From Auriscalpium vulgare (lineage: Eukaryota; Basidiomycota; Agaricomycetes; Russulales; Auriscalpiaceae): a DNA stretch of 64,000 nucleotides. A program made the position numbers and the translations under genes. A model generated the notes under the pieces. The model saw only the letters and a program-made list of their open reading frames with translations, was not told the origin of the DNA and did no database searches. The DNA lies in assembly GCA_019915015.1 (NCBI GenBank), contig JAHBBC010000005.1, positions 1,364,001 to 1,428,000 on the forward strand. Direction: 5' to 3'. This document shows, one piece after another, positions 41,541-57,500 of this stretch (its first letter is position 1; each line of letters starts with the position of its first letter).

Positions 41541-42349
41541 TGTGTGCAGTGGGGGGCTAGCTGAGGGAGCGTAGGTGACGGTGGTCGAGCGAGGGTGGGC
41601 TTAAGAGAGCGTCTGGAAAAGGGAAGTAAAGCTGGATGAAAAATGGAGGAGATGAGCGGGAAGAGAAGAACGGGGGGTTACGTCTGCACGCACCGAGTGA
41701 GAAACACGAGGAGAAGCGGACAAGGGGGGTCGATGGAAGAAAAGGGTAAGGCAGACCGCTCTCAACCGCTCCTTATAAAACCTCCCTGCCCCCATTGGGC
41801 TATGTCCATGGACCGCCGGCGGGATGCTGTCCTCCGAGGACTCCACCCCGAACAATTGGTCTTTTTCTTCCCCAATCTGATCCCTTGGCGGTGCACCCCC
41901 CTCCAAGGCAGCGCCGCGGCTCGTCCAGGCGACCGAACGTGTTTCTTTTGACGTCCAGCGGGGAGGAACCTAATAGCCCCCACCGCACGGGGCCGGTTCG
42001 CTCTGCACGCCCCGAGCACAGCCACCGCACACGGGTGCCTAGCGACGACGGAATCGCCTCCGAGATATATGCAACAATGCTCGCTCGCCGGTCCATGGTC
42101 CAAGCGAGAGCGCGCGCGCACAGTCCATGCCAGAGAGAGCGCACAAAAGCGTGATGGTCTCTCTGTTGAATGTTCCCGTCAATTAATTGATCTCAGCATC
42201 TGCTCAATTGTGGAGATCGCATTGTTCATCACGGAGGCATTCTTACCCAGTTTCGGACGCGTGCCGGCCGGCGTCCGGCGCACTCCCAGTAGCACACAAC
42301 GGCATCGCCAACGCCTTCCCCTCTCCGCCAACACTGTCTGTCCCTCGCC
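41541..42349. other. Divergent promoter region (809 bases)
   Basis: This lies between the DPBB gene (minus) and the SCAMP-like gene (plus). A TATAAAA at 41774-41780 and CT-rich sequence towards 41600 (read on the minus strand) may belong to the strong promoter of the DPBB gene. No gene or repeat is seen. Confidence 0.4.
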
Positions 42350-43710
42350 ATGAGTAATTCAAGTCGGTCACTTCATTTCCGTCTCTCGCCATGCTGCTGA
42401 AACGACACTGTCTCCAGGCGACATCACGAAAAATCCTTTTGCGTCAACGGCTTCGCTGGATACGAACCCCTTTGACGACCCCTTCGCCGACCAGGCTTCG
42501 CAGCATCAAACACCGCAGTATGCCCACGAGCTCAACGCCTCGCGTGCCGCGGACCTCGAGCGTCGAGAGAGGGATCTTGAGCGCAGAGAGCAGGAGCTGA
42601 GCCAGAAGGCGGACCACATCAGAACTCATGGCCGTAATAACTGGCCTCCATGTGTGTGCCACTACATATCTATGCCGCACGCTGACGGGGCGTGGACGCC
42701 CTGGAACTTATGCCTTGACTTTCACGTCCAGTCTTCCCCCTCATCTTCCATTCCATCCAGGAGGAGATCCCCGAATCCTCGCGCTTCCTCATCTCCAGGC
42801 TGTATTTGCTATGGCTGGTCCTCGCAGGGACCTTGGTTCTCAACTTCGTCGCATGCATATTCGTATTGACGTCGGGAGCCTCCGATGGCGGGAAAGACCT
42901 CGGTGCCAGTATCGGGTACGCTCTTTCACCCTGCGTCGAGCTCGACACAGCTCTGAGCATGTCAACAGCCTCCTTATCGTTATAACTCCTCTATCCTTTC
43001 TCTTATGGTATAGGTAAGTCACGATGTCGGCACCGCGAATGATTCTGACTTCTGCTGCGCCAGGCCCATCTATAATGGCTACATGAAGGTAACGTCCTTC
43101 CCTTCACGTTGTGCAACTGCTCTGACGTATGGATCGTAGGAGCAATCCTTGTACTATTGTATGCGATTTGCGTGCCAGACCTTCTGCTTCCGCTCACCGA
43201 TAACGTAGACATCTACTACTTCTTCGCCGGGTGGCACCTGCTGTTCTCTCTCTATATGTGAGTCGTTATGCTGGCGTTACGTGCTCATGCTGATACGTGC
43301 ACACAGTTTCATCGGTATTCCGAGGTAACGGGGTCATCGCTTTTGCAACGTGGAGGAAGTGTTAACGTGTTTCATCTAGTACCGGGTCAGCCGGGGTGAT
43401 CCAAACAGTCAGAATGTACGCAAGAGGATCGTTGGCTGCCGGCATCCTGTGCACTCTCGCCACCGTAGGCTGGGGGCTACAGGGTTTGGGCAACGCGTTT
43501 TACTACAAGCAGGTGCGTTTCTTCGTCGATCGCCACTCGGGCAGTAGCTAATGCGCCCCCAGATCTGGGACCACGGCAAGGCTGCAGGCCATAGTGTAAC
43601 GAAGGTGAGAGCTGGTGGCTCAGCCGAGGAACCCGTGCTCATGATGATCGTAACAGGCCAGGTCAGAATTGGCGACCACGGGTGCAAAAGCGTATTTTAC
43701 GCGTGGGTAG
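42350..43710 (+). CDS. Secretory carrier-associated membrane protein (SCAMP) family
   Basis: The protein is 271 aa from 11 exons: 42350-42362, 42418-42651, 42732-42915, 42969-43013, 43064-43088, 43140-43158, 43209-43257, 43307-43324, 43380-43512, 43563-43604 and 43657-43710. An N-terminal NPF motif sits in KNPFASTASLDTNPFDDPF, then a coiled coil (LERRERDLERREQELSQKA). After NNWPPFFPLI come four membrane segments, starting WLVLAGTLVLNFVACIFVL. SCAMP signature blocks WYRPIYNGYMKEQSLYY and GIPSTGSAG are kept across several tiny exons (18-49 bases). SCAMPs recycle vesicles between Golgi, endosomes and plasma membrane, and NPF recruits EH-domain proteins. The C-terminus ends LATTGAKAYFTRG. Confidence 0.9.
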
Positions 43711-44153
43711 TTGACGCGATGATGATATTCCACCATGGAGGACTTTCGGAGGACGTTACTCCTATTTATATGTCCTCGTTATTGTGCACGTACATAATAA
43801 AATGCGACTTTGTGGACAATGCGACGTGTAGTACTAGTGGCTGGTGGCCAATCGGAGTTTGAATGGCCCGGCTTCAAAGCCCTCAAAAGGAGCGATGCTT
43901 TTTCGCTTCAACCAACCATCATCTAAGGTAGCCGCCCCTCCTCTTATCGTAGCAAGGACATCGTCGCTGATCTTCTGTGCAGCCAAAAAGCCTTACAAAA
44001 AACCAAAAAATCCATACACAAAGCGGTGGTTTCGTCTCTTTCCTGTGTACGCCGGCATCTCTCGCTTGCATCATCTATCCTGCTTATCGTCCGCCTTCAG
44101 TCGCAGAAAAAGTCCATTAAGCAGTAACGACCCCATTTCAACCTTAAAACCCA
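43711..44153 (+). promoter_or_regulatory. PAB1 upstream region with A-rich leader element
   Basis: This is the 443 bases before the PAB1 ATG. Between 43981 and 44022 is an A-rich, G-poor run (several A tracts of 4-6 separated by C-rich bases). In animals PABPC1 binds an A-rich tract in its own 5' UTR and represses its own translation; a similar element here is inferred from position only. CT-rich sequence follows towards the ATG. Confidence 0.5.
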
Positions 44154-46532
<2,379 letters not shown>

Positions 46533-46909
46533 AGGCGTTGGTCGTGAGTGTCTCGCTGGGTGCTGTGCAGCTTTCTTCGTCGTTGTGTGTACTTGTTGTC
46601 TGTGTTGGTTGGTCGTCTGTTGCCCCTTCCGTACTGTTCTCTAGCTGTGGTCTCTCGACACGTCGACTGATTGCTATTGCGGGTTGTGTGGCGGTCGTTC
46701 CTTTGTGTACTTTGTAAAGGAATAGAGATGATACAACTGCTTTACGATATGGGCTATGCGAATGCCATTGGTGATGGATGGTATGAGGAGGGGGTATACG
46801 TGTGAGTGGACAGTACAGAAGGAGCGTGCAGGCGAAGAGGTGAGAACATAACGATGCCGTAGACCCAAAGATGAAACGCTAGCCCATATTCGACCTATGT
46901 ACAGATCTT
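46533..46909. other. Intergenic, convergent 3' ends
   Basis: This is the 3' region of PAB1 and of the facing methyltransferase gene. It is T/G-rich after the PAB1 stop, consistent with a 3' UTR. No other feature is seen. Confidence 0.5.
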
Positions 46910-48249
46910 TTAATACCGACTTTTGATGGCGTGCACCACATGGAGGCGACTCGCGATGTGCACGAGGGGATAGTACAGATCTCGTTGCGCTGCCTCAATG
47001 AGCCCGTTCACCTGGCTCTCGGCAAGGCCAGATGACAAGAGCAGCGGGCGGATCGCGAGCACAAGGAGATCCGAGCTCATCCAGGCGAGCTGTCCGACGG
47101 TCAGCAGTGTCGGATCTGAAAAAAAAAGATGTGGTCAGCCGCGGCGGTCGCAACCGAAGGAACGCGCCCATGATACCTTTCGGGTAGAAGCCCACTGGGA
47201 TGTCGGCATGCTGCTGCAGAACCTGGTCATACCACCCGAGCTTGTGCACCATCTCTCCCATCCGCTCCGGCACGGTCACGTCGACGCCGCGGAGCGTGAG
47301 ACAGCGCTGGAGTTCCTCCGCCAGCGCGCACCAGCCGGGAATGCCAGACTTTGCGGGGTGGGACGTGAACTTCCCGTCGGCGATGGGCCGCAGGTCGAAC
47401 TCGATGAGGATGAGCAGGCCGCCCGGGCGGAGGATGCGCGTGAGCTCGTGGAGAAACTGGGGATGGTCGGCGATCTGAGCAAGCCGGGCTCGTCAGCTGA
47501 CGCACGGATATGTGGCACGGCAGGGGACACATACGCCTGAATGCATGTTGCGGGCGTGGATGAGGTCGTAAGAGTTGGACGGATATGGGAGACAGTTGCT
47601 GTCGAGATCGCATAGCTCGAACCTAACTTCGAGGAGTAGTATCAGCAAGCAGATCCGATATGGCGGGATGCCGGCACTAACGTGCAGTTGAGAGGCACTA
47701 CGCTGCGAGGGGAGAGCGTGAGCCCAAGCGGAGGCGCATCAGAGTTTGAACTTACGGGGGTTGCAGCGGGGCAAGGTCGACCCCCGTGACATCGACGTGC
47801 GGAAATTCATCTGCCATGTCAATTGCCCTGGCGGACGTTACGGCAGGTGTCGTGATAGGCCTTATTAGCGCGGTCCGGGACGCGTGCAAGCCTGGAAACT
47901 CACCACAGGCCGCCACCGGTGCCCAGGTCGAGCACCCGCAGCTTGTCGCCACGGGCGGCGCGGTCGGGCGACAGGATGTCCTGGACAGGGCCGACGTAGT
48001 TTTTGTTCCCGAGCACAAACCTGATCATCCTGTGGAAGAGATCGAAGCGCTGAGGGTCCGGGCGGTGTGTCAGCCACCGGATGGGCGCGGAGAAGCGTGA
48101 GACGAGGCCTTGAGCTCCTCTTCATCTGCTGGCATGATGTATCTGCCATTGAGCGAATTGCAGCGGCGCCCGCCCACTGTGCGGAAAAAGCGCGCAAGCT
48201 CGTCGGAGCCCACGGAAGCGAGGTCTGCTGGCTGGCAGCGGGCGCACAT
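46910..48249 (-). CDS. SAM-dependent methyltransferase, unassigned substrate
   Basis: The protein is about 323 aa. Exons are about 48249-48109, 48049-47904, 47827-47756, 47702-47682, 47622-47535, 47474-47177 and 47115-46910. It is a class I methyltransferase: NGRYIMPADEEE lead-in, motif I VLDLGTGGGLW, acidic GVDLAP after strand 2, IHARNMHSG, and RILRPGGLLILIEF. This pattern is common among fungal LaeA-like or secondary-metabolite-type methyltransferases; the substrate is unknown. The join between the first two exons is problematic. Good protein continuity (EEELK to RFDLFHRM) would need an intron starting GC in a poor context, while a GT donor three codons on gives a product lacking that stretch. 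The start MCARC follows a TATATA at about 48351. Confidence 0.72.
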
Positions 48250-48527
48250 CGCGGGGTGCGGGGGAGGCGACGGCGACGGCGACGGCGGGGGCGGGGGCGC
48301 GTGGGCGTTGGAAAGAGAGGGCGAGGGACGGCTGGCGCGGGGAGACCGCACTATATAGCTCTTCTGCAGGTACTCGGTATACAGGTGCCCACAAGATCCC
48401 ATCGGGGGGCATTTCAAATGTGGGAACCTTGTGCTCCTGCGCGTCGGCTCACTCCTCCCCCCGTCTATCTCCCCCGCGACCCGTGCACACCACGCCCCCG
48501 CCCCAGACACAACCGGGCCACGGCGCA

Positions 48528-51078
48528 CTACGCGTTCCCCCGGATGTCGTGCACGAACACCGTCCGCGTCGCGTCCCCGTGCCACCCCCGGTTCCCGCTC
48601 GCGCTCACCAGAAACCGCGCACCTGGGTCCACCACTGCCGCACACATCCCGTCAGCGAGCACCCCTCCAGACCGACCCAGACTCACGCATCTGTGACACG
48701 ATCCCCCCGTGGTGCCCTGGGATGATCTTGAACTGCATCCTCCCCCGCCCGTCCCCTTCCCCCGCTTCCGCCGCGTTCCACAGGCGAATGTTGTCGTTCG
48801 ACGCACTGAAATCTTTCGTGAGTTACACCGTCCCACGCAGAAGCCCCTCCTTTGCCGCGTGAGCAGCGCAAAGCACACGGTGGCGCGCGAAGCGCATTAA
48901 GCCCACTGCGCAACTCAGCGCGGTTTCACCCCTGCTTCGTTGCAAGAGTCATGTTACTCACCATGCAATGTGTCGCCCGTCTGGGAAGGCCACAACACAG
49001 CTCACCACGCCCGAGCTGAGCGGGTTCCTCAGCGTCTTCCAGAGCCGTGGGGTCTCTTTAGGGCCCGATCGGCCGACTTGCCTCACGTCCCACACGTCGA
49101 TGGTCCCGTTCCGCCTGCCTGCATAGATCTGCGATCCGTTTGCAGACCAGCAAGCCTGTCGCATACAGTAAGCGACCAATCATACGCCGTCCGGCGTCAC
49201 GAGTACACGGCGTCGATTCAACGCAAGTAAATGTGACACACCGACAGGCACCACGGGGGGGTCTTGTCGCTCAACCACAGTCGGCCAACGCCGCGCCCGG
49301 AACCCGAGGCAACACGGCAGTCCCAGAGAACAATCTGCCCATCCATCGCCGCAGTCATCAGAACATCGGAGGAGAATGACTGGAAAGTCACAGGATCGAG
49401 GACGGGTGGGGCATTTTTCGGTACGGGAGCCGGAGAAGGCATCGCTAGCCTCGAGGTCAACTCCGACTTCACGCCCGACGAGGGCAGCTGCAGCTTTGGA
49501 CCAGCACCGGTGGAAGGAATAGGCAATGCTGACTGAGACGCCTTTCCAGATTGTATTGCAGAAGAAATGGGGGAATTGTCGGGTTCGCCTTCGGCGTCGG
49601 GTTCATCGTCAAATAGCGAATTCATTGACGCGTCCGACTTGGCGTCAGCATCTTGGTCTTGTGTTCGCGAAATGGTCTCCATTGGGATCAGGGAGTCAAA
49701 CAATGCCTCCGAAGGAAACGACGTGGCACCTCCATTCAGCGTTTCCATAGTCGAGCTGAGGGAGAGCACGGATCTGTCTTGATTCAGAGTCGACTGAGAC
49801 GCCTGACTTGGCGGAGGATCTGGTTGAGCACCAGAATTCGGATCGTTCGGCCGCAAGTTTACGGAATAGGCTGTCGTGGAGGGCAGCACGTTGACTGGAT
49901 AGTCGGACGCGAGAGGTCGCACTGCCAATGCGGCTAGCTGTGCGCCATGGGCAGTGAAACGGCGGATTATCTGTCCGGTATTCAAATCCCAGCGCTAGAA
50001 AACATGACGGCAACACAAAGTGAGAGCTTCGTCCGATTGAGCTGTTACGTTCGCGTACCAACGCATCGCCATCCCAGCCTGCTGAAAAAAAACCCTGCTC
50101 ATCATGGTCCAATGACAGGGCGGATACAGGGCCTCGGTGGCCCTGAAATGTATGGAAGACCCGACCAGGCTCGTGCCGAATGGTATACAGATTGATATTT
50201 CCTGCCTTTGGCGAACACGGAACGTCAGTGGTGCGACGTGTGCACATGTACCGTAACGTTACCAACATTTGAACCCGCTAAGCCCCACAGCCCATCGCCA
50301 TGAACGGCTAGGCTGTGAACGGGAGCGAGATCCACCTCCCCATTACCGGTGGGAAGACCGGGATTCTCCCACCAGGATCTGACCTGACCTGCCTTGAGGA
50401 TGCCCTCCACGACGCCTGCATGATGGCGCTGGGGTGCCGTCAAGAAAACTTTGCCGTTCACGGCGGAGAAGATATCATAATCGCGAATGTAGCCATCTTC
50501 TGAACCAGTGAGACAGTTGGTCATGCACGGCGTTGCGGCCAGCGCGTGTGTCGGAACGGGATGTGGAAGCGCACAGATCGCCTCGACTGTGTGAGATTTG
50601 GGATACAATACCTTGGGCCGAAAACCGAAGCGGCGGGTGTGCGCCGGTGAAAGGGGGCGGAGCTGGCTTTGGGGTGGGGGGGTTGGTTCTTTGGGGTTGT
50701 GAATAGAGTCACAAGGCGCAAGGTTTGCCACAAACTGACCTTTGACCAGGGGAGGAGACGCAGAAGGTGCTGAGCGTGGAGGAGAGGAGCGCTTGACCGG
50801 GGCGACAGGTGAGGGGTCAGGTGCAGCGACCTCCTGAGCAACCTCTTCTTCCTCTTCGTCGTCGCCGTCATCGTCGTCCGAGTCGTCTTCATCCGATTCC
50901 TATGCAAGGCACTGTACAGTTCAGGAAATTGGAGCGTGCAGGTTGTGCGCACCTGATCGCCCTCGGAGGCCTCCTCCGCGCCAGCCTGGATAGCGTCAAC
51001 GAGGGCCTGCTCGATGTCCTCACCGTCGTCCTCGTCGAACTCTGCGTCGTCGATGTCGTCCTCACTGTCGCTGGCCAT
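48528..51078 (-). CDS. SPT8: SAGA complex subunit Spt8 (WD40)
   Basis: This is a subunit of the SAGA coactivator that helps deliver TBP to promoters. It is 669 aa from eight exons: 51078-50953, 50899-50736, 50666-50267, 50205-50059, 49994-49242, 49155-48962, 48805-48687 and 48634-48528. The N-terminus is very acidic (DSEDDIDDAEFDEDDGED). The Spt8 signature EAICALPHPVPTHALAA is followed by CLTGSEDGYIRDYD, GQVRSWWENPG, NINLYTIRHEPG and VWDVRQVGR. About 180 residues of Ser/Pro/Asp-rich sequence are inserted between propeller blades (about 320-500), as in other fungal Spt8 proteins. The end VFVHDIRGNA matches the family. The start is 80 bases from the divergent SRP54 start. Intron 48806-48961 (156 bases) is longer than usual here. 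Confidence 0.92.
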
Positions 51079-51158
51079 GGCGCGAGCAAGATGACGACCG
51101 AAAGCGGAAGTGCAGCTTGAACGCGTCGCGCCAACGGATTCCCACGCTACCGCTTGCA

Positions 51159-53228
<2,070 letters not shown>

Positions 53229-53456
53229 TGTAAGTTGTGGCCGGTCTGCGCCAACATCCATGCATAGGCACATGTACGCAACACTGAACTGTATCACCAA
53301 TAGCATGCCATCTCGATGTGCGACCGGCCCCCAGGTGTCCATATGCTTGTCCGACGAGCGCAGGAACACAGGTACGACAAATTTGATTTCGACCATTCAG
53401 TGCAAGTCAAATGACGAGAGCTCTACACGAGGCGCAAGTACTATGTACTCCGATGC

Positions 53457-54315
53457 TCATAACGCTTTGGTCTTCTGTTCCTTTCTCCAAGCTTTCTTCT
53501 GTTTAGACGCGCTGGCCTTGTTTCCGAACAGGAAAGCGCTCGTATGCTTGTCGGCGCCCGTCTTCTTGGAGATGAGGGAAGCACCAGCGAAAGTGATCTG
53601 TACACGTAAAAAGCATCGGCCCCCGAGCAGGGAGGACGCGCGCGAGAACGTGTGAGCGTGTCTATCCTGCAAGGGCACGGTGGCAAACGGGTGTATGGCG
53701 AAGTGACGCTTACAGCCCAAAGTCCCCACACGCCGATGATGCCGGTGCACATAGAAAAAACGACTGGCAGTCCTCCGGCGTCGGGTGTGTTGTAGGAGAA
53801 GAAGGAGCTGACAAGTGACACGCCCGTTACGGGATAGAGCAGCGGGTGTGTGGGTGGATCGCGCTGCTCGCGTGCGGGCAATGGGTGATCCGAGGGAATC
53901 TGCAATTATTCCGTCAGAAGAGCATATTATGCTGAGAGCCATAGGTGAATACATTGGTGATAAGGGCGATGGCCGTGCCCACCAGCAAGAGGCCGAAATG
54001 CAGGGCCAGAAATGATTCGAGAGGAGTCAACGCCTGCCCCTCTTCGGCGGCAAAGAGCAGGAAGCGAGGGAAGAGGATGAACACGGCCGACCAGAGCGAC
54101 AAGCTATACGGAGTAAAGTGAAGAGCCATGAGCACTCAGCCTGCCCCCCCGGGAGTGTATTCAGGTCATACGAACATGCCTGCACCGGCCCAGCTCCAGG
54201 ATGCTGCTGTGCTATCCTTGTCATCGCGCGGGCTTGAGGGAGAGCTCCTGGCTTCAGAGTCAGCGTTGTAGCCCTCGTGTCTGGCGAGATCGTCAAGCTC
54301 GAATTCGTTGGACAT
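53457..54315 (-). CDS. Conserved four-helix membrane protein, function unknown
   Basis: The protein is 205 aa from four exons (54315-54176, 54103-53953, 53899-53714 and 53597-53457). The N-terminus is Ser/Asp-rich and soluble, and the end is Lys-rich (SKQKKAWRKEQKTKAL). Between them four hydrophobic segments are visible: LWSAVFILFPRFLLFAA, LALHFGLLLVGTAIALIT, YPVTGVSLVSSFF and LPVVFSMCTGIIGVWGLWA. I recognise a fungal conserved family but no name. There is no signal peptide. Lysines near the C-terminus could retain it in the ER. The third intron (53598-53713, 116 bases) is longer than the others and contains another possible acceptor. It converges with SRP54. Confidence 0.75.
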
Positions 54316-54551
54316 TTGGGTCTATGCAGTGGTTGCGGTCAAGTTCAACTTTAGGTGACTGACACTGACGGTGTGCGCAGCAGGCTACGTCATTACATGC
54401 GGGTTGTACGTGTTCGCTGATTGTGCCACTTGCGCTGCTGCTGCAGACAAATGTTGTCAAGATGAAGGCGAGTGTACATATACTTAATGCGACCATGCAA
54501 GCAATACGAGAGCAACTACAATAAATCCGAGAAGTGTATATAAATTCCCTG

Positions 54552-57500
54552 TCACCACGGTCCTCCAGGAGCTTGTCCCCATCCACTATTTTGTACGGCC
54601 GCTGCACGCGGTGTATTCATTCCGGCGGGCGCTGGAGGCTGACCATAAGCATTCGGGGGAGGTGGAGGGCGTCCTCCGAACGGAGTTTGATATCCGTAGG
54701 GTGTTTGTGGGGGAGGCATGCCATTAAAGCCTGGCGCTGGGGTTGAACCGCCCCCTGGAGCCACTCGCGCTGAGGCACCACCGTATGGATTGGGTGTGCG
54801 TGCCGGTTGACGGACAGACATGCGCCCAGGAGTGGCGGATCCCAACGCAGGGGTGCGTCCGGGTGTCCGCCCTCCGTATGGTGTCTTGCCCCCGGCACCT
54901 GTCCCAAGGCTCTGCGACTCGTGAATTTGACGTAGCTTGAAGGCGTCACACAGCTCGGGAACTCCGGTAGCAGCAGTATCGAACAGGTAATAAGCTTCAG
55001 GCGCGACACGAACGGGCTGATGAAGTATAAGAACTTGCTTGGGAGGATCAACAAAGAAGCACCTACCCAAGTCTGCACTGTCGAGTTCTTATTCGCCAGG
55101 AAGCACAGGTTAAAGTGACCAGGACGCTTGCGATTGAGAGTGAATCCATAGGCACTCTTCGACGGGTTCGCAGCGACAAAGTTCTTCAGGAACAGATCTA
55201 TTGAGGGATAGAAATAGTCAACCTTCCGCGACAACGATAGGGCCGAGAATAACTCACGAAGTTCATCTTCTGGCCCCGGCTTAAACTTCTCAAACGCCAT
55301 CAGTTCTTCGACGCGTCGGGCCAGTGATTGGACATGATTGACAATCAACTCATCCAGATCGGAAAAGTGGTACTTCCCGTCGACGATAAGCTGGCCGCCA
55401 ACGCTCTGGCCTGTCGGGTCGGCATTGGGCTCGACAACATCTTGGCAACACAATCAGTACGCTGCAGCGGGCCATCATGAACAAACGGGCTCTTACCGAT
55501 ATGTTGGTACAGCTTATCGTCTACCTTCCATGTAACGGCGAGATGATCCAGGCCTTTGGACGATGGCCGGATGACGACATCTCCGCGCTCTTGCTTGTCC
55601 AGATAGGCCTCTGCCTGTGAGGAGTTGAAATTGTGGAAGTTCGGGTGCTTGATAACGCGTCGTGTCTTGTCCACTTCGGCGCGCTTTTTCCGCTCCAGCA
55701 TCTCCTTATCGCGCTCGTACAGGGACGTGTCCCAGCATTCGTCGGATTTCACCCGCCGGAACTGACTGTCGCCTGCCTGGACGTCTGTCGGTCGCGACGA
55801 CAGTTCGACGAAGACGGTGTCGGTCGCCAAATCGAGCTTGACATCGATGATAACGCCTGGGACGGTCTGACCCTTCTTCACGACGTTGTCGAGCCGATTG
55901 GGGAGCTGGTCGGCGAGATAGTGCGCGTTGATGACGCCCTCGATTCCCGAGTCAAGTTTGACGCCGACGACACTCGGTCGGATCCAGAGCACGTAGACGG
56001 AGACGATCAGGCCAATGCGCAGAGTGCGCTCCGTTTCTCCTGAGAGCATAGTGAGCACCTCCCAGTCCGATGGTGCGCGAAGAGGTCGGCGCCCGTCTGC
56101 GAAGGGTTTGATGAGCTCGCCGCGGATGAGGTTTAGCGTATGGCGCTTTCGGTCGCCATTGGACTCCATCAAGCTGACAGCGAACTCGTCGAGATTCAGC
56201 TCGTCAAGTTTCTTGACATTGTCTTCGTCTTCCATGATGAGAGAGACAACATGAGAGGGATGTTCCCCATGCACATCTTCTTCATCCAGCTCTAGAGCGT
56301 CAGTGGCCATCTTCCGGGCTAGATCGTAGTCCTCAGGATGGATCCGAGTGTTGTCCAGCGGGTCCTGAACGTCGGAATCATCACTGTGCCGATTTTTACT
56401 CGACTTTCCCAAACTTTCTTGAGGTATACGAAGGAAGCCAGCAGCATTCAAGAAAATCTTCGTTGTCAGAAGGCTCGCCTTGATGAATTGATCGCGACTG
56501 ACGAGATTACCCCCCTGGCAACAGACACATTCAGATATAGCAAGAGCACGTATGTAAGGTACTCACGAGAGATGCAATCTTCCTGACCAGTACCTGAGCC
56601 TTTCGGGGACCGAGGCCACACACGTACGGCAGCAAGTGCTGATGATATGGATCTGTCACAGCTCGATTGACGTCGACGCCGACCTTGTTAACCACATCGA
56701 CGAAGACACGTTCCAATGCCGTCAAGAGCTTCTCGCCAGGAATGAGTTGCTGATAATCCTCCTCGAAAGTGATGGCAGTGATGTCCGGTCCGAGGGCCGC
56801 ATACTCGTTCAGTGGACTTTGAACATATCGCGCGAGACCGATGCAGTATTTCGTGATAGCGGAGAAGGAAGTGAATTCGTCCGCGATTCGCTTGCTGTGT
56901 TGGTACAGGCGCGCGATATCGTCGTGGACATATGTGACCGCGATCCGAGAGAACTCCGTAGCGTCTCCTGTGGGTGGTGGTGCGAAGGAACCTTCTGCAG
57001 TCACCTGAAAAAGGTTTTCTTTGATCCGTACTGATAGCTTCGTTGTCGCCATGGAAAACCCTCCAACAGCGACGACATCCGGTCGACGGCGCCTCACCAA
57101 ATCGCGGAACTCCTCCTGTGCGTCATAATCGTTGAGATTGTCAATTTGTGTGTGCTCCCGGAGTCTCCCTGCTTCGTCAAGAAAGACGAGGGTGATCGCA
57201 TCCTTCTGTGGGTCGCCTTTTCCCCAAGAAACGGCTAACACAGACGGGGTTTCGCCAGGTTGCAGGTCCTGCACACTGAAAGGAGCCACGTCGATACGCT
57301 TGTTGGGAAGGTCTCAGCGCAAAGATAGAAGAAATTAGATGACACGCCAACATACCTCGCGCAGACTCTCCCCGCATTGCCACGCCAGGAGATCCTCGAC
57401 GTCCTCCCTGATCCATTCCCGGGTCCACTTGACCCCCAGAGGGACTAGATGGCCATCAATGGCCTCCACTAATGCTCTTCGTCGTTCGTCATTCCAGGTT

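Noticed and set aside
40921..41574. 217-codon plus-strand frame opposite the DPBB gene
   Set aside because: It is the antisense of the low-complexity Asp/Ser/Thr linker and has no domain of its own.
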